From the NCBI RefSeq assembly GCF_001314995.1, contig NZ_CP012938.1, forward strand, positions 4,588,001-4,652,000: a stretch of 64,000 bases of DNA. Direction: 5' to 3'. Below the pieces are notes generated by a model. That model had not been told where the DNA came from, did not search any database, and saw nothing but the letters and a program-made list of their open reading frames with translations. Numbering within the stretch: the stretch's first letter is position 1; each line of letters opens with the position of its first letter. Source of the DNA: Bacteroides ovatus. GTDB taxonomy: Bacteria > Bacteroidota > Bacteroidia > Bacteroidales > Bacteroidaceae. A program made the translations under genes and the position numbers. Shown one piece after another: positions 19,651 through 29,687 of the stretch.

Positions 19651-22600
19651 TTAGATGTTAACAGTCAATCCCAAAGTAAAGACTTTAGCCAGTGGATATT
19701 GTTCTCCATTCGAACTACCCATTTCCGGATCCCATTCTTTGAACTTGGCAAATGTCAATAAATTGGTTCCGATGAAAAATATGCGGATTTTATTGAATCT
19801 CATCTTATTTACAATTGATTTAGGTAAAGTATAGCCAACTTCTAATGTCTTCAGACGTAAGTAAGAACCATCACGCAACCAGAATGTGGATTTTTTATAG
19901 TTGTTTTCATTCCCTCCGTAAGTAAGCCTCGGATAAGAAGCATTCGGATTTTCGTTGACAGGAATGCCTAGAATCTTTGCCGTTTCCGGATCTACCCAGC
20001 GATCTTTTACAAGATTAGTAAAAACATTACCCCATTGGCTGTCACTAAAGGCATGCACACTGGTACCGTTGATAAAGAAAGAAGATTTACCCGAACCTTG
20101 GAAATGAACATTAAAATCAAATCCGTTCCATTGTGCTGAAACACCAAAACCATAAATCAGATTTGGTTTAGTAGTTGCGCCGATAGCTACCATATCAGCA
20201 TCATTTACAATACCGTCTCCATTGACATCTTTGTACTTAATATCACCCGGTTGTACTTTATTCCAAGCTTGTTTCGGACTGTTACGGATATCATCATAAT
20301 CTTTGAACAAGCCGAGCGCAATCAAACCTTTTGCCTGGTTCACTCGATAACCGGCTTCTGTCTGATAAGGATAAACAGCATTTTCTTCATCCTTTTCTAA
20401 TATCTCGTTCTTGCTATAAGTCATATTTCCTCGGACGGTTAAGTTTACTTTGCCTATTTTTTGTTTATAAGCAAAATTTCCATCAAAGCCTTGTGATAAA
20501 ACACTTCCCACATTAGCTTTCGGATTGCTTCTTACACCGACTATACTGGGGAGGTATTTTCTCTCCATATAAATGCCGTCACGCTGTTCGTGAAAATAAT
20601 CAACAGAAGCAGTAAACTTATCATTAAATAAAGACATATCTACACCCGCATCATGTTTGGTTGCAATCTCCCAAGTAACACTTTCCGAAGCCAACTGGGT
20701 ATACAACATGCCGTTGTATTTATTGTCTTCAGAGTCATAGTCACTCCAGGTCCATCCCGGATAATATTTCACCACATCTTTACCATCTACCTTTTCCGTA
20801 TATTCATTAGCAAGAGTGTATAAATAAGGGAAACGCTCACCTAGTTTATCATTACCCACTTTTCCGTAAGAATAACGCAGCTTAAACATATTCATCCATT
20901 TCAGATGCTTCTTGATGTATTTCTCTTCAGCAACATTCCAAGCTACGGAAAAGGCAGGGAAGAAGCCGAATCGATGCCCGTCTGCAAAGTTTTCCGAACC
21001 GTTATAGCCGAAATTGAAATCTGCAAAATAGCGGTAATTCCAGTTATAACTGAAACGTCCTGCCACACCCATATGACGCTTGGCAATACCATTCTTTACA
21101 TCAGTACCGATATCCACTGTAGTCCGGTATGCATCTTGACTATATTTCAACGTTCCGCCTAAATGATGTGCTTTGAATGCACGATTGTATTGCAGAATAG
21201 CCTCAAAAAACTCACGGCGATCACCAGTTGACGAGCTTGTTTGTTCCATCGGTTTCTCGATACTTTGCTGTTTTAATATAATATCTCCGTTGTCATCGCG
21301 CTCACGTTGGGCACGCCATGTCTCCGGCATTCTCTTACGAGTAATCGAGCTCTGGTTGTCAGTGTCAAAACCGAATCGACCTTCAAAACGCAGTCCCTTA
21401 GTAACAAAATCTAATTTCTGTTCCAATGAGATGTTCGTTTGTATCTTGTTATTCCAAATCTCCTTATAACCGGTCTGTGTGGCAAGCGTCCAAGGATTCT
21501 TCCGATTCTCACCCTCACCGAATGCAGGTATGGAACCATCAGAATACATAATAGGAATACTAATCGGATTTTGTCCTAACAAAGAATACCATACATTATC
21601 ACCTTGTCCCGGAGCATTCCGTTTTTTCAATGAACCGGACACACCGACTTTCACAAGTGTTGTTTTCGTAACATCAATATCCGTATTCAAACGATAATTC
21701 CAACGTTGACTACTGGGATTAGTATTATAATCTTTACGCATCGCTTCATCTGTCTTATACATCCCTTCCTCATTAATATAGCTAAGAGATACAAAATATC
21801 GTGCGGTACTACCTCCACCATTCATATTTAAGTTAGCACGGTAAGTCATGGCTCCGTCTTTCAACAATGTATCCATCCAATCTACATTCGGATAGAGATC
21901 CGGATCAAGACCTAATCGTAAAATTTCCATTTCATCATCGCGATAGATCCGTTCCTGGTTGCGAGTAATACGTGCTTCATTCATCAACATCGCATAACTA
22001 TAACCATCTGCAAATTCAGGTGTGATAGTGCGTGTATTATAAGAGCTTTCCACCTTTGCATTGATATTAATTTTACCTTCTTTACCCCGTTTTGTAGTAA
22101 TAAGTATTACTCCGTTAGCACCACGGGGACCATAGATAGCCGTAGTGGAAGCATCCTTCAATACCGTGAACGTCTCAATATCCTCAATATTAATATCATT
22201 CAAATCACGTTCAAATCCATCCACTAACACTAGTGCAGCACTATTGGCACCAAAAGTAGAAATACCACGAATCCAGAATTCGGAAGTGTTTACACCTGGC
22301 TGACCGGAAGTTTGCATGGCAAGTACACCTGCCACATTACCAGCCAAAGCATTCGACAGATTTGCTGAAGGATTAGATTTCAAGTCATCTACATTCACAG
22401 TAGTTACAGCACCAGTCACTATCAATTTTTTCTGCGCCCCAGTTCCCGTTATAACAACTTCATCAAGCTCGCTGGCTTCTGATTCTTTCATAGTGACATT
22501 GATCACACGCTGCCTCTTCACCAACACTTCTTGCCTGTCAAATCCGATATATGAAAACACCAGTCTAGAGAACTCTTCAATATTAATTTTATAACGTCCG

Positions 22601-22776
22601 TTAATATCTGTAATAGCCCCTAAACCAGCCTGATCTTTTACGGTCACATTAACACCGATTAACGGTTCATTGTTCATATCTGTCACTACTCCCGTAACCT
22701 CTATTTTCTTTTCCTGAGCAGAAAGGGACATAAAGATCCATAATAGACAAATAGTGATAAAACTTTTTCTTCTCAT
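19651..22776 (-). CDS. SusC-like TonB-dependent transporter (cassette 3)
   Basis: 1041 residues with signal peptide (MSLSAQ), carboxypeptidase-regulatory-like domain (about 25-108), plug (DEVVITGTGAQKK; SAALVLVDGFERDLND; LKDASTTAIYGPRGANG) and barrel ending LGLTVNI. It imports glycan fragments with the SusD encoded 14 bp downstream. This SusC lies in the operon headed by the intact glutaminase-like gene and is the one expected to be transcribed in the sequenced arrangement. Confidence 0.95.
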   Translation of the reverse strand: MRRKSFITICLLWIFMSLSAQEKKIEVTGVVTDMNNEPLIGVNVTVKDQAGLGAITDINGRYKINIEEFSRLVFSYIGFDRQEVLVKRQRVINVTMKESEASELDEVVITGTGAQKKLIVTGAVTTVNVDDLKSNPSANLSNALAGNVAGVLAMQTSGQPGVNTSEFWIRGISTFGANSAALVLVDGFERDLNDINIEDIETFTVLKDASTTAIYGPRGANGVILITTKRGKEGKININAKVESSYNTRTITPEFADGYSYAMLMNEARITRNQERIYRDDEMEILRLGLDPDLYPNVDWMDTLLKDGAMTYRANLNMNGGGSTARYFVSLSYINEEGMYKTDEAMRKDYNTNPSSQRWNYRLNTDIDVTKTTLVKVGVSGSLKKRNAPGQGDNVWYSLLGQNPISIPIMYSDGSIPAFGEGENRKNPWTLATQTGYKEIWNNKIQTNISLEQKLDFVTKGLRFEGRFGFDTDNQSSITRKRMPETWRAQRERDDNGDIILKQQSIEKPMEQTSSSTGDRREFFEAILQYNRAFKAHHLGGTLKYSQDAYRTTVDIGTDVKNGIAKRHMGVAGRFSYNWNYRYFADFNFGYNGSENFADGHRFGFFPAFSVAWNVAEEKYIKKHLKWMNMFKLRYSYGKVGNDKLGERFPYLYTLANEYTEKVDGKDVVKYYPGWTWSDYDSEDNKYNGMLYTQLASESVTWEIATKHDAGVDMSLFNDKFTASVDYFHEQRDGIYMERKYLPSIVGVRSNPKANVGSVLSQGFDGNFAYKQKIGKVNLTVRGNMTYSKNEILEKDEENAVYPYQTEAGYRVNQAKGLIALGLFKDYDDIRNSPKQAWNKVQPGDIKYKDVNGDGIVNDADMVAIGATTKPNLIYGFGVSAQWNGFDFNVHFQGSGKSSFFINGTSVHAFSDSQWGNVFTNLVKDRWVDPETAKILGIPVNENPNASYPRLTYGGNENNYKKSTFWLRDGSYLRLKTLEVGYTLPKSIVNKMRFNKIRIFFIGTNLLTFAKFKEWDPEMGSSNGEQYPLAKVFTLGLTVNI

Positions 22777-22808
22777 GTGTTTGTTTTTTATTCGATTATT
22801 TGTTCTCG

Positions 22809-24353
22809 TTATTCTGGAAAAATCTCATCCATTTGGTTTTCACCAGTCTGTTCATCATCTGATCCTCCTTCTCCTTGTTCATCCGCTTCTTGCTCTTTTG
22901 CAATCTTTCGAATCTTAAAGTTTCCCGTATCTCCTACATAAAAAGTTTTTGTCTCTTCATCATAAGCCAAAGCAACCGGTTCATTAAAACGAGCTCTTTC
23001 ACGTATTTCGCCATTTTGCTTTCCCCATTTATAGGCACTGGTTGAAGCGGAACCACGTCCTGCAAAAGTAGAGACAACTCCATCTGGAGTCAGTTTACGA
23101 ATACAATGATTTTGGGTATCTGTAAAATAGAAATCATAATGATCCTCTTTTCCCGCATCTTCATATTCTTTATTATATACGAATACGCCTTGTCCCGGTT
23201 TATTCAGACGGGCATTAATACCCACTAAATCTTTATAGTCAGCTTGTCCGGATTGTCCGCATACAATGTATGGAGTAACCAGTTTTCCTGTCTCTTTATC
23301 ATAATTAGAACGAAGTATATAATGCGATTCATGCATGATAATGTAGACATATTTGCCTGTAGGATGAGGCACAAAACTAAAATCAACACCACTATTCGGA
23401 ACGCTGAACGCCAGAATTTCAGATAATCCGTCTCCACCGGGAACTGGTGGATTAGCATTCCAATTTTCTTCATTACTTATATTGTATCTGTATACGAGCC
23501 CTGTGGCACGATGATTAAAATAAATATCACCGGTTTCCGGAAGAATCATCGAACCGTTACAAGCATTACCGCGTGTCAGTATCGTCCAACTAGCATCTTT
23601 AAAGTCCTGACCGTCCGCACTACTACCACGCTTTAATATAATATTACTCCTATTGGAACTGCCACCACCCTGTGGACATGCTATTACCATATTACCTTCA
23701 TCAGTCCATGTTATGGAAGTCATACGAACTATATTATTAACTTTCTTTGTATAGATCATCTCTTTTTCTAAGTCCAGAACTCGTAAAGGTCTATTCTTTT
23801 CCTTATCAGTACCCGTTTGAGACAAATAAAGGATATGATGATGTTGAGGATCAAAAGAGAACCAATAAGGATATTCTATCTTTCCACAATCATTGAACGG
23901 ACGTGGTTCGGTCTCAATATTTCCCTGACCTAATTCATTTACCTCCCCACACAAATCCGTTACTACTGTCTGAGGCTCATATTGGTATTTTTCTGATACT
24001 ACGACTGCTTGTTCTCCAATTTTCACTTCAACAGTTCCTTCGAAACATCGTTCAGGAGTTTGACAGTATATACTATTCCCCTTAGAACTAATGACTAGTG
24101 CTTCTTTTCCTCCTACTTTTACAGATATAATGGAGCGATCTGTCCCAAAATTACTACCATAGATAATCATCTTCTTTTTTCCACCTCCCGACTTAGGTGT
24201 GAAATCCGTCACCTCTATCGGCTGATTCGGATCATAAGGTGCTACTGTTGCGTCTTTGTCGTCTTTACAACTGCCCAAACAGATTATAAAGAGCACAAAT
24301 AGCATCCTCCATAGAAGTTCCATGCTTCCATGTCTCATTGTTCTACCATTCAT
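22809..24353 (-). CDS. IPT/TIG-NHL beta-propeller lipoprotein (cassette 3)
   Basis: 514 residues, lipoprotein signal ending CLGSC (Cys about 29). An IPT/TIG domain (IEVTDFTPKSGGGKKKMII, YGSNFG) is followed by NHL-like propeller blades including CIRKLTPDGVVSTFAGRG and TKTFYVGDTGNFKIRKIA, then an acidic Glu/Asp-rich tail (last 30 residues). It begins 17 bp after the stop of the glutaminase-like gene, so the two are co-transcribed. A surface-exposed binding role is inferred. Homologues are at 12686-14170 (intact) and 32811-34309 (frameshifted). Confidence 0.88.
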   Translation of the reverse strand: MNGRTMRHGSMELLWRMLFVLFIICLGSCKDDKDATVAPYDPNQPIEVTDFTPKSGGGKKKMIIYGSNFGTDRSIISVKVGGKEALVISSKGNSIYCQTPERCFEGTVEVKIGEQAVVVSEKYQYEPQTVVTDLCGEVNELGQGNIETEPRPFNDCGKIEYPYWFSFDPQHHHILYLSQTGTDKEKNRPLRVLDLEKEMIYTKKVNNIVRMTSITWTDEGNMVIACPQGGGSSNRSNIILKRGSSADGQDFKDASWTILTRGNACNGSMILPETGDIYFNHRATGLVYRYNISNEENWNANPPVPGGDGLSEILAFSVPNSGVDFSFVPHPTGKYVYIIMHESHYILRSNYDKETGKLVTPYIVCGQSGQADYKDLVGINARLNKPGQGVFVYNKEYEDAGKEDHYDFYFTDTQNHCIRKLTPDGVVSTFAGRGSASTSAYKWGKQNGEIRERARFNEPVALAYDEETKTFYVGDTGNFKIRKIAKEQEADEQGEGGSDDEQTGENQMDEIFPE

Positions 24354-24370
24354 AATAAATTAGATTTAAA

Positions 24371-26893
24371 TTATTGATTATTCTGAACTTTATCCATTAA
24401 TACTTTCATCCAGTATCCTCCGATCACCGAACGGGCTCTAAAACCGACCCACCTACCACTGTCAGTATGATGCCAGTCACTGATAGGTACACGAGATACT
24501 GTTTCATTGATATATTTATAGACAGGATCAGAGAATTTTTCAAAGGTTACTTGATCCGGAGACATAGCTGCCGTCCACATGATCCAGTCGGATTTGGTGT
24601 ATTCTTTGCGGGAGTCCAATGGTAGTCCGTAAGGATTCTGTTTTGTTAAATAATAGCTAATTTCTTTTCCGATTACATTGTTAGGGAATAAATTCAAATC
24701 CCACAACTTATCCCAAACCATATTATATTTTTGGCTCCAAGTGTTTTTACGGTCAAAAGCCAAACGGTAATGATCGCCTTCATTGGCCATTTCTTCCCAT
24801 TTTGTTGCCATTTGTTTGGCTGTCGCTGCATATTTATCTGCCACATCATTCAAACCGAGCATACGAGCCATTTCGCTGTATCCGGCTACACCCATAATTG
24901 CTTTCACTGAAAGATTGGCATTATGAGCCCAATGTCCGGCGAAGTCATCCGTGCAAAGTTGGTTTTCCGGGTCCTGTCCATACTCTACTAAATAATTAGT
25001 CCATGTCGTCAAAATGTCCCAATATTTCTTAGCATAATCGGCATTACCTTCAATTTTTGAAATAGCTGCAGTTAGAATCACCATATTACCACTTTCTTCA
25101 ATCGGCATGTCACCACCATAAACTTGTCCATTAGCTATTGGATAAGTGCCAAGGTCATGTGCTGCAAAAGGTTTATTCCAACGCCCACTTGCACTATATT
25201 CGAAAATGCTAGTCATCATGGCTTTTTCCAAATCTGGATTATAAACGAGGAACAAAGGGGCGGACGGATAGGTCAGATCGACTGTATTGATACAACCATT
25301 ACTGTTATTCTCTTTAGAGAACCACATCAGGTTACCTTCTTTGTCTGTGAAAAGTTTATGGGCGGAAATCACTTGACGATATGAAGCAGAACATATTTCT
25401 GCATATTTTTTACCACCTGCTTTTTCTGCATCGCTATAAATAAGTTCATCAAGTGCACGACAACGCTCCATAATGGATTGATAGTTATCTCTTAGTTTTT
25501 CGAAAGCATCAAAAATCGTTACTTTACCATCATGTTTCCAATATCCCATACGTTTCTCATACATATATTCAATGGAATAAATGTCATCATAACCGATCAT
25601 CAAGAAACCATCTTTACCATCTTTGGTAACAGTTCCAAAATTATGTACATAAGCCATTGCAGGAGTATTTTCTTCCCGACGAGTAATCCATTTGGTTTTA
25701 CTTGAAGCTAAAGTTCCATTTTTAACAAAAGCTTCCTTCATTCCGCTATAGTCACCCAAACTTATAGATTTTCCTGCTCCATTTACACTACCAAGATATA
25801 CATATCCCCAGTCAGCACAAATCAAATCACCTTTACGATCACATATCGGCTGGTTGATGGTGCCAGCTTCTACATAACTAATACCATTTTTCGATAATGT
25901 ACGTGCAATAGTAGGCTGAGTAGTCTCATTCACTGCTAATACCGGAGTCGTTTCTATATAGAATTGTACATCATGCTCTTTTTTATCAAGAGGACGCACA
26001 CGATAGGAGATGTAGTTAATCGGAGTTGACAACAAATCCAAGTCATCTATCAATTGAGGCGCTGTAAATACAACATCTAATTCGACAGGTCCGCAGGTGA
26101 ATGTATAGTAACTGGAAGTGGCTAGTACATCTACCGATTTCTGTACAGCCTCATTTTCAAATGTTACTGCATTTTTCTTTTCACGATATAAACCAAAATC
26201 CACATAAGATCCTCCAGTTGTGTTATGACAATGCGCTGCAATCACATTTTTGCCATTACGAAGTTTTTTCTTGGCTTCATCTGAAAGTTTTAGGTTTACA
26301 TTATTCTTCCATACGAGATCTGTAGCAACCAGTTTTTCTCCATTTAAATATAATTCGAATACATCGTCATGAGAATAAATAAGAAAAATATTCTCTGTTA
26401 AATCCAAATCATTTATTTCAAATGTACGTCGGATATAAATATCTGTATTATCTCCTTTCCACTCTGTGCGAACACGTGGCATATCACGGCTACCGAAAGC
26501 TGCTTTACCTTTTTTCCAACTACTATCATCAAACTGGAATTCTTGCCATCCATTTGCAGGTTGACTATTAGTATATGCAGCCTCCCAACGTTCCACATTT
26601 GTCATGGGAGCAATAGGTATTAGAGCTACTTGATCTTTACCTAGGAAACGATACACTTTACCATCTACGCGTAAAGCCCCTACTAATGGCTTCTTAGCTG
26701 TAGTCCAGTGTTCTGTACTTCCTTCCATTAATTTATCATAAGGAGACCAGATAGAGAAGTGAGGATCTGAAACAACGATAGGTACCGACGGAGTACGTAG
26801 CGCTACCTCTTTTACTGGTTTAAATAAGTTGCCGGTTTGAGCATTTGCGAATAAACCGACCGAAAAGGCCATTACTGTTAGTAGTTTCTTCAT
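24371..26893 (-). CDS. Glutaminase-A-like periplasmic enzyme, complete copy (DUF4964/DUF5127/DUF4965/DUF1793 type)
   Basis: 840 residues with a cleavable signal (LFANAQ), an N-terminal DUF4964-like start (VPIVVSDPHFSIWSP), a galactose-binding-like beta insert (about 110-235; SHDDVFELYLNGEKLVATD), DUF5127-like and DUF4965-like parts, and an (alpha/alpha)6-type C-terminus with the family motif CTDDFAGHWAHN (about 647-658). The family is annotated glutaminase A, but Bacteroides PUL members are probably glycan-active; the exact reaction is unknown. Residues 1-638 exist only here. Residues 639-840 have three further silent copies, all starting at the 71-bp repeat inside this gene. It heads the cassette 3 operon and is divergent from the recombinase gene. 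Confidence 0.85.
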   Translation of the reverse strand: MKKLLTVMAFSVGLFANAQTGNLFKPVKEVALRTPSVPIVVSDPHFSIWSPYDKLMEGSTEHWTTAKKPLVGALRVDGKVYRFLGKDQVALIPIAPMTNVERWEAAYTNSQPANGWQEFQFDDSSWKKGKAAFGSRDMPRVRTEWKGDNTDIYIRRTFEINDLDLTENIFLIYSHDDVFELYLNGEKLVATDLVWKNNVNLKLSDEAKKKLRNGKNVIAAHCHNTTGGSYVDFGLYREKKNAVTFENEAVQKSVDVLATSSYYTFTCGPVELDVVFTAPQLIDDLDLLSTPINYISYRVRPLDKKEHDVQFYIETTPVLAVNETTQPTIARTLSKNGISYVEAGTINQPICDRKGDLICADWGYVYLGSVNGAGKSISLGDYSGMKEAFVKNGTLASSKTKWITRREENTPAMAYVHNFGTVTKDGKDGFLMIGYDDIYSIEYMYEKRMGYWKHDGKVTIFDAFEKLRDNYQSIMERCRALDELIYSDAEKAGGKKYAEICSASYRQVISAHKLFTDKEGNLMWFSKENNSNGCINTVDLTYPSAPLFLVYNPDLEKAMMTSIFEYSASGRWNKPFAAHDLGTYPIANGQVYGGDMPIEESGNMVILTAAISKIEGNADYAKKYWDILTTWTNYLVEYGQDPENQLCTDDFAGHWAHNANLSVKAIMGVAGYSEMARMLGLNDVADKYAATAKQMATKWEEMANEGDHYRLAFDRKNTWSQKYNMVWDKLWDLNLFPNNVIGKEISYYLTKQNPYGLPLDSRKEYTKSDWIMWTAAMSPDQVTFEKFSDPVYKYINETVSRVPISDWHHTDSGRWVGFRARSVIGGYWMKVLMDKVQNNQ
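24909..24979 (-). repeat. 71-bp identical repeat, copy 3 (in the complete gene)
   Basis: Lies inside the glutaminase-like gene at codons about 639-662. It is identical to copies 1, 2 and 4. Upstream here is coding sequence (NYLVEY) instead of the TAG-containing flank of the silent copies. Within it, ATTGG and CCAAT form a small inverted repeat spaced by 10 bp, a possible but unproven recombinase core. Confidence 0.9.
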
Positions 26894-27392
26894 AAATATT
26901 TTCTAATTAATCTACAATTTTAAGGTTACCCATCTACAATCTTGTTTACCTATAAAGAAAAACAAACCCTACGTTTTCTTTTATTTCTCTTTTTACCTTC
27001 TTACTATTACCTTTTAAATGCAATCTTACCTTTCTTATCGCTATACCTAAATAATATATTAAAATCAGTACTGTCGAATATTTATAAATGCTAGAGGAAA
27101 AGTTTATATAGAATTGTGTGTTTCAGGTAGGACCCAGGAATCATACAAATCCATTTGTTTTTCCATAGCATTTTATTTGTAACGCTACAAAATAATGGAA
27201 TTAATGCTAAAGATTAGGAAAATCTGTGTTCAAGAAAGGACAAAATCTATTCTTTTTTCATGTTTCGAATGTTTTTAAAGTGTAACATTAGTCTCCTACA
27301 GTGTGATTTGAGTAGTTTTTTTCCTTTTTGAGCAATATTTATCCACTTTTTTTAAGATAGTACAATGTTTTTGGAGGTTCTAGCTTTTAACG
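26894..27392. promoter_or_regulatory. Divergent control region of the glutaminase-like operon and recombinase
   Basis: This 499-bp, AT-rich gap must carry the promoter of the cassette operon (leftward). A near-consensus -7, TAGGGTTTG on the minus strand (26963-26971), has one extra base, so the promoter is not certain. TTACCTT is repeated at 26993, 27007 and 27026. A possible imperfect hairpin lies around 27163-27208. A GGAGG at 27373-27377 precedes the recombinase ATG. Confidence 0.4.
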
Positions 27393-28712
27393 ATGAGATA
27401 TTGCTCATTTCGGATAGCTTTTGTAACTTTGCAATACGAAAGCAATACAGATTTTACTATCGCAAAATATACTCCATATATTAAACCTAGGTACGTCACT
27501 CGAGAAGGGACTACTGTCCTTTATGTTCGATATAACTACAATCGAACTAAGCGTACGCTCATCTCTACCGGATACAGTATTAAACCGGAACACTGGGATT
27601 CTAAAAAGAGATGGATTAAGCGCGCTTGTCCAAACTATGATGAGATTGATGCCTGCCTGATTAGAATAACGTCTAAGCTTGGAGAAATCCTTACATATGC
27701 TAAGATTAACGGAATAAGTCCAACCGTAGATTTTGTTTTACTTGAATTAAAAAAGAATAGAGAATATGAGTTACGTCCTAATCGGGTAGATATATTTGAC
27801 GCATTAGAAAGATATATTACAGAAAAGGCTCCTGTTGTTTCTGCAGACCAAATAAAAGACTACCGAACACTTCGCAAACATCTGATTGCTTTCAAAGAAC
27901 ATTCATCGCAACCAATTACTTTTCATAACCTGAATCTTATATTTTATAATGAATTCATGGACTATTTATTTTATAAGGTTATAAAGCCCGATGGGAGTGT
28001 TGGCTTACTCACTAATTCTGCAGGAAAAATTGTACGTTTGTTAAAAGGGTTTGTTAATTATCAAATAGATAAAGGAGTTATTCCTCCAATTGACTTGAAG
28101 CATTTTAAGGTCGTAGAAGAAGAAACTGATGCTATTTATTTAAGTGAAAAGGAACTTTCAACAATACACGAGTTAGACTTGTCAGATGATAAGCAATTGG
28201 AAGAGATTAGAGATGTTTTTATTACTGGGTGTTTTACAGGACTACGATATAGTGATCTCTCAACATTAAGTCCCGAACATATTGACTTAGATAATGAGAT
28301 TATAAATCTCAAACAGAGAAAAGTGCATAAAGCTGTCATAATCCCTATGATCGATTATGTACCGGAAATACTCAAGAAGTACAACTATGATTTACCTAAA
28401 ATTCCTAGATATATATTCAACGAAAGGGTTAAAGAATTAGGGCGAAGGGCAAAACTAAAACAGAAGATCGAAGTTGTTCGCAAGAAAGGGAAAGAACGGG
28501 AAAAGAGAGTCTATGAAAAATGGGAGATGATCTCTTCTCATACTTGCCGACGATCGTTTTGCACAAATATGTATTTATCCGGCTTTCCTGCCGGAGAACT
28601 TATGCGCATATCCGGGCATAAGAGTCCATCTGCATTCATGAGATATATAAAGGTGGATAATCTACAGGCTGCAAAAAGACTAAAAGAACTTCGAGCTAAA
28701 CTTGCCAGGTAA
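27393..28712 (+). CDS. Tyrosine-type site-specific recombinase
   Basis: 439 residues: an Arm-type N-terminal domain (YVRYNYNRTKRTLISTGYSI), a SAM-like core-binding domain (about 120-230), and a catalytic domain with Arg285 (TGLRYSD), a beta-hairpin Lys (KQRKVHK), His383-x-x-Arg386 (HTCRRSF), His409 (SGHKS) and Tyr418. The catalytic set is complete. It lies between the oppositely oriented 71-bp repeats at 24909 and 32185 and so would travel on the segment it inverts. Related Bacteroides recombinases drive phase variation of SusC/SusD loci. The start is uncertain, because a perfect -7 (TAACTTTG, 27424-27431) lies inside the first 13 codons. Linkage to these repeats is inferred. Confidence 0.9.
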   Translation: MRYCSFRIAFVTLQYESNTDFTIAKYTPYIKPRYVTREGTTVLYVRYNYNRTKRTLISTGYSIKPEHWDSKKRWIKRACPNYDEIDACLIRITSKLGEILTYAKINGISPTVDFVLLELKKNREYELRPNRVDIFDALERYITEKAPVVSADQIKDYRTLRKHLIAFKEHSSQPITFHNLNLIFYNEFMDYLFYKVIKPDGSVGLLTNSAGKIVRLLKGFVNYQIDKGVIPPIDLKHFKVVEEETDAIYLSEKELSTIHELDLSDDKQLEEIRDVFITGCFTGLRYSDLSTLSPEHIDLDNEIINLKQRKVHKAVIIPMIDYVPEILKKYNYDLPKIPRYIFNERVKELGRRAKLKQKIEVVRKKGKEREKRVYEKWEMISSHTCRRSFCTNMYLSGFPAGELMRISGHKSPSAFMRYIKVDNLQAAKRLKELRAKLAR

Positions 28713-28905
28713 AGATTGAAAGATTTTATCTTAGTTATTTCAAATTATGTTCCATTTTTCATGTATGCAGAAGAATTAAGATTCTATTGAATTGCTAAAT
28801 AGAAAAAAGAAAGTCACATTTACATTATATATAGTAACCATTCTATTTTCCGCCTTGACATAAGTTGTTAGCCGCCATATCTTTGCGCCGTAACCTTTAA
28901 CAAGA

Positions 28906-29280
28906 ATGATTATGGCAAAAGAAAAAGTAAACTATCAGGAGGTATATGACCTCTACCAGTTATGCAGCGAGACCAAAGATCTTCGAGAGTTCTGTGCTGA
29001 TTATGGTGTAAATTACGACAAGTTCATGAACTGGCAGCGTCACCAGTTGTGGAGTGAGAAGTTAGGCAAGACAGTCCAGGTTGAGCAGCCCAAGGTTGCC
29101 AAAGTCCAGATAACCGGGAAACCATGCAATAGTCCAACTGTGAAGTTGGACGTGAAACATCCTGAAGGTGAACCACCAATAAAATGGATCAAGTTACAGC
29201 TGGCGTCTGGCGCAACACTGTTCCTGAGAAACACCACCGTTCTTGATTTGAGCCTGTTGCTTAATAAAATGATAGGATGA
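28906..29280 (+). CDS. IS66 accessory protein, TnpA-like
   Basis: 124 residues, small and basic, with a helix-turn-helix-like N-terminal half (YQEVYDLYQLCSETKDLREF) and a C-terminal part IKLQLASGATLFLRNTTVLDL typical of the first IS66 reading frame. A second Met (28912, MAKEK) is an equally likely start. It is followed 1 bp later by the TnpB gene, as is usual in IS66 elements. It is needed with TnpB and TnpC for transposition in studied members; its precise role is unclear. Confidence 0.85.
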   Translation: MIMAKEKVNYQEVYDLYQLCSETKDLREFCADYGVNYDKFMNWQRHQLWSEKLGKTVQVEQPKVAKVQITGKPCNSPTVKLDVKHPEGEPPIKWIKLQLASGATLFLRNTTVLDLSLLLNKMIG

Positions 29281-29281
29281 T

Positions 29282-29626
29282 ATGCTTGGACTGAGTGCTA
29301 ACCTTAACTATTACCTGTTTAACGGTAATGTTGATTTGCGGAAAGGCATTTTCCGTCTGTGTGAGAGTATAAGGGAAGAAATGTCCCTTGACCCGAGCGA
29401 TGCGTCCAATGTATATATGTTCATGTCCCGGAACCGAAAGGTTGTGAAGATACTTCATTACGAACGCGGTTTTTATGTGCTTTACGAAAAACGTCCTGTT
29501 ATGGGCAAATTCAAGAAACCTGTATTTGATGAAGTCTCCAGGTGCTACCGGATACAGTGGTCGGACATGGCTTATCTTACGGAAAGCATTGTAGTTGACA
29601 AGATGTACGTTAGTCCGAAAGGCTAA
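29282..29626 (+). CDS. tnpB: IS66 accessory protein TnpB
   Basis: 114 residues with the TnpB signature NYYLFNGNVDLRKGIFRLCE near the N-terminus and NVYMFMSRNRKVVKILHYE in the middle. This corresponds to the conserved 'DMRKG...LFVFRNRRRDRIK' pattern of IS66 Orf2. Length is normal for the family. Its start is directly after the upstream gene, suggesting coupled translation. Confidence 0.93.
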   Translation: MLGLSANLNYYLFNGNVDLRKGIFRLCESIREEMSLDPSDASNVYMFMSRNRKVVKILHYERGFYVLYEKRPVMGKFKKPVFDEVSRCYRIQWSDMAYLTESIVVDKMYVSPKG

Positions 29627-29687
29627 TATTAACATACTGATTATCAACAGGATAGTATAAAAAATAAACGGTAAAAAGTTTGCGTAA

